From CALCKU01 sp964654665 (lineage in GTDB: Bacteria > Pseudomonadota > Alphaproteobacteria > Caulobacterales > Maricaulaceae), in contig CAZZKV010000029.1 of assembly GCA_964654665.1 (NCBI GenBank), positions 1 to 32,691 of the forward strand: a stretch of 32,691 bases of DNA. The letters are read 5' to 3'. Below are positions 1-8,497 of this stretch, one piece after another. How positions within the stretch are numbered: position 1 is the first letter of the stretch; each line of letters opens with the position of its first letter. Below the pieces are notes generated by a model, which was given only the letters and a program-made list of their open reading frames with translations, was not told where the DNA came from and did no database searches. The translations under genes and the position numbers were made by a program.

Positions 1-53
1 TCACGACCTCAGGATTATGAGTCCTGCGCTCTAACCAGCTGAGCTACCCCACC
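1..53 (-). tRNA. tRNA with CAU anticodon (probably elongator Met), 3' part outside window
   Basis: Reading the minus strand from 53, there is a 7-nt acceptor 5' strand (GGTGGGG, 53-47), TA, a D-arm with GCTCAGCTGGTTAGAGC, and an anticodon stem CAGGA/TCCTG enclosing loop CTCATAA. The anticodon is CAU. The sequence runs into the variable loop and is then cut by the left edge, so the T-arm and acceptor 3' strand are missing. CAU can be elongator Met or the lysidine-modified Ile2 tRNA. The G-rich acceptor resembles elongator Met tRNAs of alphaproteobacteria, but the truncated part would be needed to decide. Confidence 0.9.
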
Positions 54-144
54 ACATTTGGTGTTACCATTTAAGGCGCGCCGTTTAGGCGAAATTTCGA
101 CCGCTTGCAAGCCCCTTTGGCGTTTCTGGATGATAAAATAGGCG

Positions 145-1728
145 TTAGGATAAAAACATCAGGGTCGGGTCTTGGAGCCATGCCTTCATATCCTGCATCA
201 TGGCGGCGGCGTCATAGCCGTCAATAACGCGGTGATCGCAAGAGATCGAAAAATTCATGACTTTGCGCTCGGTAATCTGTCCGGTGTCCATAACCAGTGT
301 TTTCCGGATTTTATTAGGGCCAAAGATTGCCACCTCTGGTCGGTTGATCACAGGGGTTGTGACAAGCCCGCCCATCGGCCCCAGAGAGGTTAGCGTTGTT
401 GTGGCCCCCGAGAAGTCGGCCGGGGCCAGTTTATTCTGGCGAGCACCATTCGAGAGCCGCGAAATTTCGGCGGCAATCTGCCAGATGGATAGGGTTTGGG
501 CGCGGCGCAGAACCGGCACAACAAGGCCGTTATCTGTTTGTGTGGCTATGCCTAGATTGAGGTCTGAAAACTGGCTGATATACCCCGTTTTACGATCTGG
601 GTCGCCGGGCCGTGAACCATCATTATAATGCGCGTTGAATTGCGGCCAATCCTGCAAGGACAGGGCTATGGCCCGAATGATAAAGGGCAAAACGGTTAAT
701 TTGGGTTGGTCTTCCGATTTTTTAGCATTGGCGCGGGCGCGAAAGGCTTCGAGCGCCGTTACGTCAATCTCTTCGACATAGGCGAAATGCGGAATATGGC
801 GTTTGGCGTCTTGCATACGCTCAGCAATGACGCGCCGCAGACCGATAACCTTGATCCGGGTTTCACCCTCTGCGACTTCCGGCACTGTATTGAGCTGTGT
901 AATTAAAGTGTCTAAATCGAATTGGGTCACTTGGCCCTGAGGGCCGCTGGCGACGGCTTTGGATAAATCTATTCCGGCATGTGCGGCGCGTTTGCGAACG
1001 GCGGGACTGGCCAAGGCTTTTGCGGGTGTAAGGGAGGGGGATGAAGGTGCCGCTATTGCTGATGGTATCTTATGGGTGTGTGTTGCTTGTTTTTGAATTT
1101 CTGATGGGGCTGGCAGCGGCGCGTTCTCGGGCGTATCTGTTACGGTGATGGGGTCATCCGTTTCAATCAAAGAGAGGGTGGCGCCGACAGCCAGCATATC
1201 GCCGGCCTCGCAGGCCAGATTGGCGATTGTTCCGCTCACAGGGGCTGTCAGCTCGATCGTGGCCTTATCGGTCATCGCATCGGCAATGGGGTCATCTTCA
1301 TTGACCTTATCCCCTATCACAACATGCCATGCGGTGATTTCAGCCTCGACTACCCCTTCGCCAATATCAGGTAGCTTGTAATCATAGAGCTGTGATGGCG
1401 CCGGCGTGGGGTTTTGGCTTTGAGGCTTATGAGGCGGGATATTAGCCATACTATCCGGTTTAGGCGGGTCGTCATCACGAGGCTCTGCCTCTGTTGCGAA
1501 TATAATAAGATCACCGCCTACTGCCACAGTATCACCGGCCTCACCGGCCAGAGCGATAACGGTTCCGCTCACAGGGGCTGTCAGCTCGATCGTGGCCTTA
1601 TCCGTCATGACATCGGCAATGGGATCATCTTCATTGACCTTATCCCCTATCGCGACATGCCATGCGGTTACTTCCGCTTCGACAACGCCTTCGCCAATAT
1701 CGGGTAATTTAAAGTGAAACTCTCCCAT
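145..1728 (-). CDS. bkdB: Branched-chain 2-oxoacid dehydrogenase E2 (dihydrolipoamide acyltransferase), two lipoyl domains
   Basis: E2 core of the branched-chain 2-oxoacid dehydrogenase complex: it takes the acyl group from E1 on lipoyl arms and passes it to CoA. The 527-aa protein has two N-terminal lipoyl domains (about 3-80 and 114-190) with lipoylation motif MTDKATIE, lysines 44 and 155. An E3-binding peripheral domain follows (about 240-280, containing SPAVRKRA), then the acyltransferase catalytic domain with DHRVIDG near the C-terminus. Many E2b proteins have one lipoyl domain; here two near-identical copies are present, 111 codons apart. It is the last gene of an E1 alpha-E1 beta-E2 operon; its ATG directly abuts the E1 beta stop. 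No E3 (lipoamide dehydrogenase) gene is linked. Assignment to branched-chain rather than pyruvate substrates rests on overall E1/E2 character and the divergent Lrp-type regulator. Confidence 0.93.
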   Translation of the reverse strand: MGEFHFKLPDIGEGVVEAEVTAWHVAIGDKVNEDDPIADVMTDKATIELTAPVSGTVIALAGEAGDTVAVGGDLIIFATEAEPRDDDPPKPDSMANIPPHKPQSQNPTPAPSQLYDYKLPDIGEGVVEAEITAWHVVIGDKVNEDDPIADAMTDKATIELTAPVSGTIANLACEAGDMLAVGATLSLIETDDPITVTDTPENAPLPAPSEIQKQATHTHKIPSAIAAPSSPSLTPAKALASPAVRKRAAHAGIDLSKAVASGPQGQVTQFDLDTLITQLNTVPEVAEGETRIKVIGLRRVIAERMQDAKRHIPHFAYVEEIDVTALEAFRARANAKKSEDQPKLTVLPFIIRAIALSLQDWPQFNAHYNDGSRPGDPDRKTGYISQFSDLNLGIATQTDNGLVVPVLRRAQTLSIWQIAAEISRLSNGARQNKLAPADFSGATTTLTSLGPMGGLVTTPVINRPEVAIFGPNKIRKTLVMDTGQITERKVMNFSISCDHRVIDGYDAAAMMQDMKAWLQDPTLMFLS

Positions 1729-2745
1729 TTATGCGGCCTCCATCACCGCTTTAATGCCTTTCATAGCGCGGCGTTGGCCTGGAAAAAAGGCCCATTCTTG
1801 GGCATGTGGATAAGGCGTATCCCATCCTGTGACCCGGGTGATAGGGGCTTCGAGGTGGAAGAAACATTCTTCTTGAACCTGAGCAGATAATTCCGCGCCA
1901 AAACCAGAGGTGCGTGTGGCTTCATGCATAATCAGGCAGCGTCCTGTTTTTTTGACAGAGGTTGTAATCGCGTCAATATCCAGCGGCAATAAAGAGCGTA
2001 AATCAAGAATATCAGCAGATACGCCTAGCGCTGCGGCTGCGGCCTCGGCGACCCACACCTCTGTGCCATAGGCCAGAATAGTGAGATCATCACCTTGGGC
2101 AATTGTTCGCGCGCTTTCAAATTCAACCCGGTAATGTCCGGTTGGCACATCCCCAAGCGGGTGATTTTTCCAGCTTATAGAGGGTTTATGCGGATCCCCG
2201 TCAAACGGGCCATTATATAGCCGTTTGGGTTCTAAAAATAAAACCGGATCATTATCCTCAATTGCGGTAATTAACAGGCCTTTGGCATCATAAGGGTTGG
2301 AGGGGATAACGGTTTTAAGTCCGGCGATATGGGTGAACAGGGCTTCGGGGCTTTGGCTGTGGGTTGTGCCGCCATAAATACCGCCGCCAACGGGCGTGCG
2401 AATGGTAAGCGGCGCGGAAAACTCACCATTAGAACGGTACCGCAGACGCGCAGCTTCTGAGGCGATCTGGTCATAGCCCGGATATATATAATCAGCGAAT
2501 TGAATTTCAGCGATTGGGCGTAATCCGGCCGCTGCCATACCAATGGCAATCCCCATAATACCGCCTTCGGAAATCGGGGTATCAAAACAGCGGTGCAAAC
2601 CATGTTTTTCCTGCAAACCCGCCGTACAGCGAAACACGCCGCCAAAATAGCCGACATCTTCACCAAAGACGAGTACATCGGGATCCCGGCTCATTGTTAC
2701 ATCCATCGCATCGCGAATAGCTTCGATCATAGTCATCTGGGTCAC
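1729..2745 (-). CDS. bkdA2: Branched-chain 2-oxoacid dehydrogenase E1 component, beta subunit
   Basis: Beta chain of the thiamine-diphosphate-dependent E1 heterotetramer, which decarboxylates the 2-oxo acids derived from Val, Leu and Ile. At 338 aa it has the normal family length and begins with the typical MTMIEAIRDAMDVTM segment, followed by VFGEDVGYFGGVFR, the pyrimidine-domain glutamate region characteristic of E1b beta. The transketolase C-terminal domain follows (EVWVAEAAAAAL, then LIMHEATRTSGFGAE). It sits between E1 alpha (2-bp gap) and E2 (0-bp gap), so translation of the three is probably coupled. Confidence 0.95.
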   Translation of the reverse strand: MTQMTMIEAIRDAMDVTMSRDPDVLVFGEDVGYFGGVFRCTAGLQEKHGLHRCFDTPISEGGIMGIAIGMAAAGLRPIAEIQFADYIYPGYDQIASEAARLRYRSNGEFSAPLTIRTPVGGGIYGGTTHSQSPEALFTHIAGLKTVIPSNPYDAKGLLITAIEDNDPVLFLEPKRLYNGPFDGDPHKPSISWKNHPLGDVPTGHYRVEFESARTIAQGDDLTILAYGTEVWVAEAAAAALGVSADILDLRSLLPLDIDAITTSVKKTGRCLIMHEATRTSGFGAELSAQVQEECFFHLEAPITRVTGWDTPYPHAQEWAFFPGQRRAMKGIKAVMEAA

Positions 2746-2747
2746 GG

Positions 2748-3986
2748 CTACTCCTCCAAAAAGTCCGCGCGCTGGCGCATAAGATGTGAGGGGATTGTTT
2801 CGTAAACCTGTTCGAACATCGTTGTTGGATCAATACTTTCGCCGCCCGATAACACACCGGCTTTTTCAGCCTGTTTATAGGTATCGCGTATCTGCGTTTT
2901 ACAGGCCTCTGTCAGAGCGGTATGACGCGCGTCGTCCCACTCGCCGCTTTTGATCAAATGCGCTTTGAGCCGGTCAATGGGGTCGCCAAAGGGCCAGTTA
3001 ATTGCATCATCCTCCGGCCTGTATTTCGAGGGATCATCAGAGGTGGAATGTCCCTCTTTACGGTAAGTGAAATGTTCAATTACCGTCGCGCCGCCGCCTT
3101 TTCGTGCGCGCTCGGCGGCCCATTGCGTGGCGGCATATACGGCCAGTAAATCATTACCATCGACGCGCAAAGTGGCCAATCCATAACCCGTTCCGCGGGC
3201 TGCAAAGGTTTCGCCTTCGCCGGCGGCAATGCCCTGAAAACTGGAAATGGCCCATTGATTATTGACGACATTAATAATACAGGGCGCGCGATAGGTTGAT
3301 GCAAAGTTCAGGGCATAATGGAAATCCCCTTCGGCGGTTGCTCCTTCGCCGGTAAAAGTGCTGGCAATATTATCTTCGTTTTTATAGGCACAGGCCATGG
3401 CCCAGCCTACGGCTTGAATCAGTTGGGTTCCCAAATTACCGGAGATGGAGAAAAACCCGAAATCGCGAAATGAATAAAGAACGGGAATAGACTTGCCTTG
3501 CAGCCGATCTCCGGCATTGGACAAACATTGGCACATCATATCATATATGGGGGCGTCGCGTTCAATTAATATGCCCTGTTGGCGATAGGTCGGGAACACC
3601 ATATCCTGATCGCGCAGGGCCATAGAATGACCGACAGATACGGCCTCTTCGCCTGTTGACTTCATGTAAAAGCTCATTTTGCCTTGGCGCTGCATATTAA
3701 ACATGCGTTCGTCCATAGCGCGCGTCATCATCATGACTTTCAGGCCATGCCGTTTTTCATCGGCCGTCAATTGTGGCACCCAAGGCCCGTCCACATCACC
3801 GTTAAAGCGCATGACGCGAATAAGGCCAAGCGCATGATCCGTTGTTTCATGTGCGGCGCACAGAGGGTCGGGCCGCGGCGGGGTATGGGCAACAGGTACG
3901 GATATATGCGTATAATCCGGTTTGTCTCCCGGACGAAACTCGGGTTCGGGGACATAAAGACGAGATTGATTGCTCTGTTTTACCAT
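2748..3986 (-). CDS. bkdA1: Branched-chain 2-oxoacid dehydrogenase E1 component, alpha subunit
   Basis: Alpha chain of E1, carrying most of the thiamine diphosphate and magnesium site. The 412-aa product shows the ThDP motif as GEGATAEGD at about 213-221, ending in NNQWAIS at about 242-248, and the conserved loop HSTSDDPSKYRP near 315. The last segment corresponds to the phosphorylation loop of mitochondrial BCKDH E1 alpha; regulation by phosphorylation is not implied here. It is the first gene of the operon. The upstream 127 bp to the divergent Lrp/AsnC gene are very AT-rich and must hold the promoter. Confidence 0.95.
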   Translation of the reverse strand: MVKQSNQSRLYVPEPEFRPGDKPDYTHISVPVAHTPPRPDPLCAAHETTDHALGLIRVMRFNGDVDGPWVPQLTADEKRHGLKVMMMTRAMDERMFNMQRQGKMSFYMKSTGEEAVSVGHSMALRDQDMVFPTYRQQGILIERDAPIYDMMCQCLSNAGDRLQGKSIPVLYSFRDFGFFSISGNLGTQLIQAVGWAMACAYKNEDNIASTFTGEGATAEGDFHYALNFASTYRAPCIINVVNNQWAISSFQGIAAGEGETFAARGTGYGLATLRVDGNDLLAVYAATQWAAERARKGGGATVIEHFTYRKEGHSTSDDPSKYRPEDDAINWPFGDPIDRLKAHLIKSGEWDDARHTALTEACKTQIRDTYKQAEKAGVLSGGESIDPTTMFEQVYETIPSHLMRQRADFLEE

Positions 3987-4113
3987 TGTGTAAGGCCTTC
4001 ACAATTTGTTGGGCTATATATTACTCTATATGGCGTATTTATTGTAATAATATTCATTGAAATTTGCTTAAATATAGAATAACTTTTGTTTATTTTAAAT
4101 AAAAGAGGTAATT
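3987..4113. promoter_or_regulatory. AT-rich divergent promoter region between bkdA1 and the Lrp-type regulator
   Basis: This 127-bp gap separates two divergent genes. It is strongly AT-rich compared with its surroundings and includes an inverted repeat TTATT-GT-AATAA at 4039-4050. Lrp/AsnC proteins such as Pseudomonas BkdR bind AT-rich sites in the shared promoter and activate bkd genes when branched-chain amino acids are present. A similar role here is inferred from arrangement; I could not define -10/-35 boxes with confidence. Confidence 0.5.
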
Positions 4114-4608
4114 ATGACCGCTACTATAGATGGAATTGATGCTAAAATTTTGCATTATATACAATCCAATGCGGCGCTGTCTGTTGCCGATATTGCCGAT
4201 AAGGTGGGGTTGTCCTCATCGCCGTGTTGGCGACGCATAAAACGGCTCGAAGAAATTGGCGTTATTAAACAGCGGGTAACAATATTGGACCGCGCGAAAG
4301 TCGGTCTTGATTTCGAAGTCTTCATCGCCGTTAAATTAGCCTTGCCGAATCGGGATAATATGGAAAAATTTGAAAAAGCGGTCAGCACCATGCCGGAGGT
4401 TGTGCAATGTGCCACGGTGACGGGCGCCGTTGATTTTATGCTCAGGATTGTGACCAAGGATATGCATGCCTATGAGGACTTTTTACGCGGGACGTTGTTG
4501 GGGATTGACCTGATTTCCGATGTGCAATCCCGTATTGTGCTGCGGCAAAGTAAAAACTCCAGCGCTTTGCCTCTAAACTTAATCAGCTCAGCGGTGCCGC
4601 GGCTATAA
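4114..4608 (+). CDS. bkdR: Lrp/AsnC family transcriptional regulator, likely regulator of the bkd operon
   Basis: 164-aa Lrp/AsnC regulator. The N-terminal winged helix-turn-helix (about 1-60) opens with IDGIDAKILHYIQSNAALSVADIADKVGLSSSP, continued by CWRRIKRLEEIGVI, the classic AsnC-type pattern. The C-terminal RAM/ligand domain (about 65-150) includes the FEKAVSTMPEVVQCATVTGAVDFMLRIV segment. The start is supported by a purine-rich AAAGAGG about 8 nt upstream. It is divergent from the bkd operon, as BkdR is in Pseudomonas putida, so the symbol is given by family and context; the ligand is probably a branched-chain amino acid (inference). Confidence 0.88.
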   Translation: MTATIDGIDAKILHYIQSNAALSVADIADKVGLSSSPCWRRIKRLEEIGVIKQRVTILDRAKVGLDFEVFIAVKLALPNRDNMEKFEKAVSTMPEVVQCATVTGAVDFMLRIVTKDMHAYEDFLRGTLLGIDLISDVQSRIVLRQSKNSSALPLNLISSAVPRL

Positions 4609-4645
4609 GGTTGGCAAATTACGCCGGGGTGATATATGAACCTTC

Positions 4646-5989
4646 ATGATCGGGTTTTCGGATTTTTCAAAAAACATCATTGCCTTGAAAGACACACGCG
4701 GCGCGGATGCGGCGCGTCATTATATTGAAGCCACGCTGGCACAAGCGCAAAATACGGATAGTTTTTCGCCGCATATGCGTGGTCTCATATTTGCCTATGT
4801 TGCTTTTCAAGATATATTGGCGGGCCGTAATTATGCTCGGTCTAAATCTCTGGCTCTTTTGGGGCTTGATCTGGAGCCGAAAAACTGGCGGGCCTATTAT
4901 GTATTGGCGCAGGATGCTTTGTTTTGTGGCCATAAAAACCGCCTTGAGCATTATCTGAATCAAGCGCTTGATATTGTACCGAGTCACCGGGGTCTCCTGC
5001 TGAAATATATAGATTTTTACCTTGGTAACAATCGCCCCGCCCCTGCTGCCAAACGATTAGAGGCGGCCAACCTTGATCCGGCTGACACGCTTTATGTGGA
5101 TTTACGAAAACGGATTGAGATTTGCAGCCGTAAAGAAACGCAGTCTGATAGATGTTTGAAAGGCCACGTCATGCTTGCAGGCATCAGCCATTGCGGCAGT
5201 ACATTTTTTGGTAATTTTTTAATGGCGCATAAGCAGTGTCATTATATCGGTGAAAGCCATCGTTTAATCATGTTAAGCCAGAATGCCCGCGGGTCAGCCG
5301 GACTTGATGCGGGCTTGAAATATGTTCCGTGTTATGTATGCGCGCCCCGACCCTGCACGATGTTCACAAATGATTTTCGGGATGACTTGGCCGAAAATAC
5401 GGATGATTTTTACTCTAAAATTATTGATAGAACTGCAGCAGATATCGTCATTTTCGGGGATAAGAATTACAGTATTACGCGCAAATTTGATCCTCGAGGC
5501 TCGTTCAAAGAAATCGTGCTGTTTAAGCGTTTCGAAAATGCTTATCTGAGCCATTACAAGCGCCGGGAGGGTTCACCAACAGACGGTTCGCCAAGACAAG
5601 GCGATAGACTCCGTACCCCTGGCGAATATGCTACAACCTATGCAACAAATTACGCCAATCTGCTGAATGAGGTGCGTTCGCCAGAGCAATGTCTGTATTT
5701 AAATTGGGAAAGTTTCTGCTTAAATATTGACAGGCATTTGCCGATATTGTCGGATTTTTTGGGCGTAAATCTAAATAAAAACCTATTAGGCCAATTCAGT
5801 ATTGCAGACCATTCTTTTGGTGGTAATAGCGATGTAAATGCAAAGTTACGTGAAAAAGATAGTCAGTTGCAGCCCATGAAACCCAATAGTTTACCGGCTA
5901 AAATCATTCGTGAGATCCATGGTCTCAAACAGAGTAAAATCGTTCAAACCCGTCTCATGGCGGCTTATAAAACCAGTTTTAAATTCTAG
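4646..5989 (+). CDS. TPR-repeat plus sulfotransferase-fold protein
   Basis: 447 aa. The N-terminal part (about 40-165) looks like tetratricopeptide-type helical repeats (for example WRAYYVLAQDALFCG and HRGLLLKYIDFYLGNNR). From about 175 the protein has a PAPS-sulfotransferase-like fold: VMLAGISHCGSTFFGNFL at about 175-192 matches the phosphosulfate-binding loop (G-x-x-x-x-G-S-T). A later EIVLFKRFENAYLSHYKRR segment occupies the place of the 3'-phosphate-binding strand and helix (usual R-x-P-x-x-R-x-x-S), but with substitutions. No signal peptide is visible. The acceptor is unknown; TPR-sulfotransferase fusions are often linked to sulfation of proteins or glycans. It lies 37 bp after the Lrp-type gene and 12 bp before the TraB-like gene. 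An upstream ATG at 4636 is in another frame. Confidence 0.7.
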   Translation: MIGFSDFSKNIIALKDTRGADAARHYIEATLAQAQNTDSFSPHMRGLIFAYVAFQDILAGRNYARSKSLALLGLDLEPKNWRAYYVLAQDALFCGHKNRLEHYLNQALDIVPSHRGLLLKYIDFYLGNNRPAPAAKRLEAANLDPADTLYVDLRKRIEICSRKETQSDRCLKGHVMLAGISHCGSTFFGNFLMAHKQCHYIGESHRLIMLSQNARGSAGLDAGLKYVPCYVCAPRPCTMFTNDFRDDLAENTDDFYSKIIDRTAADIVIFGDKNYSITRKFDPRGSFKEIVLFKRFENAYLSHYKRREGSPTDGSPRQGDRLRTPGEYATTYATNYANLLNEVRSPEQCLYLNWESFCLNIDRHLPILSDFLGVNLNKNLLGQFSIADHSFGGNSDVNAKLREKDSQLQPMKPNSLPAKIIREIHGLKQSKIVQTRLMAAYKTSFKF

Positions 5990-6001
5990 AGTATTGGTCT
6001 T

Positions 6002-6985
6002 ATGCAGTTTCACGTCATTAGGCATATCATCCGGTTCGCTAGCCTCTTTCTCGCGGGCCTCTGTCTGGTCAGTTGCGATCAAGGCGGGACGGTTGACGGC
6101 AAAGTGTCCGATGCCCGCGCCCGCAATGACGGGCCGGCTATTTGGGTTGCCGAGGATGTTGATAGCAAATTATATCTGTTTGGTACGGTACATCTTTTAC
6201 CCAGTGATCTGGATTGGCAAAAACAAGATATGCGGGATGTTTTTGCCGAAGCGGGGACCGTTTTTTTTGAAATTGATACGGGCGATAAAGCCCAGCTTGA
6301 AGCGGTGGTGCTAACCCAAGCCTTAGGGTTTTATCAAGATGGGCGCCGCCTATCTGATCACCTTGATAGTTATCAGCTTAAGCTGCTTGAGGCGGCAAGC
6401 CATAATGGCGATATTACGTTTGGTTCTTTGGATTCTATGAAACCGTGGTTGGCCAGCGAATTTCTGACAATTGCGGCGGCAGGTAAAGCCGGACTTTCGC
6501 CGACTCTTGCGGCCGATGAAGGGCTTAAAAGCCTGGCGGCGCGTCAAGGGAAAAACATTCGCTATCTAGATACGATAGAAACCCAAATTCGCAGCGCGGC
6601 CGATCAACCGGATTTTGTTCAAATGGCCCTTTTATCGGATACGCTATCCGGATTTAATGGACTGGGCGAGACATTGACCGCTGTTGTACGTCATTGGTCT
6701 GTCGGTCAGACAGATTATATTGCCCGGGAGATTGTGGGGGCGGTGAAATTACGCTCGCCGGATCTTTATCAATCACTCTTTGCCGATAAAAATACGGCGT
6801 GGAGTCGGGAATTGATACGGTTTTTAGAAGGCAGCGGTACGGGCTTTGCCGCCGTTGGTATTGGCCATTATCTGGGCGAGGAAAGCCTGATTAAAAAATT
6901 GCGCGAGCAGGGATATCAGGTATCTCGCTATTATGCCTTTCAAGGAGAACCGGTTATCAAACCGGCCTTTAGTCTCGATCCGTAA
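6002..6985 (+). CDS. TraB/GumN family lipoprotein
   Basis: 327 aa with a lipoprotein signal: a short basic N-terminus, hydrophobic stretch and lipobox LVSC (Cys25). The body matches the TraB/GumN family: first motif GTVH at about 58-61 and second motif VGIGHYLGEESL near 285-296, where the histidines are the presumed metal or catalytic residues. The family is distantly related to the Tiki metalloproteases; bacterial members are poorly characterised, and the GumN name comes only from position in a xanthan cluster. The product is probably anchored in the periplasm. It follows the TPR-sulfotransferase gene by 12 bp and may share its transcript. Confidence 0.85.
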   Translation: MQFHVIRHIIRFASLFLAGLCLVSCDQGGTVDGKVSDARARNDGPAIWVAEDVDSKLYLFGTVHLLPSDLDWQKQDMRDVFAEAGTVFFEIDTGDKAQLEAVVLTQALGFYQDGRRLSDHLDSYQLKLLEAASHNGDITFGSLDSMKPWLASEFLTIAAAGKAGLSPTLAADEGLKSLAARQGKNIRYLDTIETQIRSAADQPDFVQMALLSDTLSGFNGLGETLTAVVRHWSVGQTDYIAREIVGAVKLRSPDLYQSLFADKNTAWSRELIRFLEGSGTGFAAVGIGHYLGEESLIKKLREQGYQVSRYYAFQGEPVIKPAFSLDP

Positions 6986-7138
6986 AGCTCGCCTAGGGCT
7001 TGCGCCAATGCTAGGCAATTCGTCTCTAGGCGTATTTTTACCGGATTTTGCTCGGATTTGACTGTAAAATCTGCGTGCATATAGGGCAGGATTTTGATAA
7101 TTTATCGCCCATTGATATAGCGTTTTCTGGAGAATATT

Positions 7139-7591
7139 ATGTGGGCACGGTCAATTTTGGGCATTGCGATAGTCGCATCGTTTATTGGCGCAACAGTACC
7201 GGCAACGGCGCAATATGGCGATTTGAGCCCTGTGTTGTTAGTCGAGACAGGCCCGTCTGATAATCCGGCTTATCGCCGGATGATTTTTACCAAATTTTTA
7301 TCGGGTGATTATGTCACGGTAAATTACAAAAATTATAACCGCGCCGAATTTAGCCAAGTTCCCAACACAACGTCGGTTGATATTATTCGGTCCTGTTCCA
7401 ATGGGGCGGCAACGCGGTTGTCCGATATTCAAAAATTTGAACGTGAAGAGAAAAAGCGCGCCCGTCGAGGCGAGCCGCCGGTTGTCGCGCGGTTTTGCAT
7501 TAAAAATGTCCAAAACTGGGAAGGGGGTAATCGCAAACGCTATCTCGACCCTATTTTCAACGGTTTGCCATGGGCGGCCGGCGTTAATTAA
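7139..7591 (+). CDS. Secreted protein of unknown function
   Basis: 150 aa, not recognised. The first 24 residues form a signal peptide (hydrophobic ILGIAIVASFIGATV, likely cut after ATA). The mature part contains two cysteines (in IIRSCSNG and ARFCIKN) that could form a disulfide, and a strongly charged central stretch KFEREEKKRARRGE. The start is supported by CTGGAG about 7-12 nt before the ATG. Its closeness to another exported protein at 7703 (111-bp gap, same strand) suggests envelope functions, but there is no domain evidence. Confidence 0.6.
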   Translation: MWARSILGIAIVASFIGATVPATAQYGDLSPVLLVETGPSDNPAYRRMIFTKFLSGDYVTVNYKNYNRAEFSQVPNTTSVDIIRSCSNGAATRLSDIQKFEREEKKRARRGEPPVVARFCIKNVQNWEGGNRKRYLDPIFNGLPWAAGVN

Positions 7592-7702
7592 TCCGGTGTT
7601 ATATGGCTAAGGCCAGATCGTGTGATTTGCGGGACTGTAATTTTCACGTCTTGGTTTAATTTAATGATATTGTCGCGGGATAAGCTATGATATATTGCGG
7701 GC

Positions 7703-8494
7703 ATGCGGATCATTTCTTTGGCAATAACCATTGGTTTTCTCATAGCAAACCTGTCTTTAACGGGTGCATTTGCCAATACACCTGATCAGGCCCGGCGTCA
7801 TATAACCACCGGTGATTACGTTCAAGCGGAAACCACGGCACAGGCTTTAGGCACAGCCGAAGGCTTTGCTTTGGCTGCAGAGGCGCTCTCCGCGCGAATC
7901 CTGCTCGGTGAAATTGGAAAACTGAATAAAAACTCTAAAATCGCGCGCCGCTATGCCGAACAAGCCTTAAAGCTTAGCCCTGATTTACAAAACGCGCATT
8001 TACAATATGCTTTGGCTGATGGCTTTGTGACTCGCACATCGGGCGTTGTTACAGCATGGCGTAAGAAATTACCGCAAAAAACCAAGGCCCAAATTGAAAA
8101 TTATAAGGCCCGGTTTCCCGATGATGCGCGCGGTCAGGCCTTGCTTGGGGCATGGCATTTGGGCGTTATTCGTAAGGCAGGTATAAAAAACGGCGAAGAT
8201 TGGTATGGCGCCTCGCTGCGTGCAGGGCGGCAATATTATGATCAGGCTTTGGTTCAAAACCCGAACGATATTATGATAAATGTGAATTATGCGCTCTCGC
8301 TCTATGTGCTTGATACTAATATATATGCGGGCCCCGCCCTAACCTTGCTAACAACCGCCATGGCACAATCGCCTAAAGATGCTTTGGAGGCTGGTGTCCA
8401 GCTACGCGCGCAGCGCATTCTGGATGTTTGGGATGAGAAAAAACAGGCGAAGAAACGCGCGGGGAAATTTCTAGACGGCGAGGCGTTTTTTTAG
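7703..8494 (+). CDS. Secreted TPR-like protein of unknown function
   Basis: 263 aa. It has an N-terminal signal peptide (ISLAITIGFLIANLSLTGAFA, cleavage probably near residue 25) followed by helical repeats resembling TPRs: ARRYAEQALKLSPDLQNAHLQYALA at about 84-108 and GRQYYDQALVQNPNDIMINVNYALSLY near 175-200. The C-terminus is lysine/arginine-rich (KKQAKKRAGKF). A periplasmic scaffold role is plausible but unproven. A TATGAT box at 7686-7691 lies only 12 nt before the ATG, so either the leader is very short or the true promoter is elsewhere; the Shine-Dalgarno is weak. Confidence 0.65.
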   Translation: MRIISLAITIGFLIANLSLTGAFANTPDQARRHITTGDYVQAETTAQALGTAEGFALAAEALSARILLGEIGKLNKNSKIARRYAEQALKLSPDLQNAHLQYALADGFVTRTSGVVTAWRKKLPQKTKAQIENYKARFPDDARGQALLGAWHLGVIRKAGIKNGEDWYGASLRAGRQYYDQALVQNPNDIMINVNYALSLYVLDTNIYAGPALTLLTTAMAQSPKDALEAGVQLRAQRILDVWDEKKQAKKRAGKFLDGEAFF

Positions 8495-8497
8495 CGT

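Noticed and set aside
6991..7016. GCCTAG...CTAGGC hairpin after the TraB/GumN gene
   Set aside because: The stem is real but no U-run follows, so I do not call it an intrinsic terminator.
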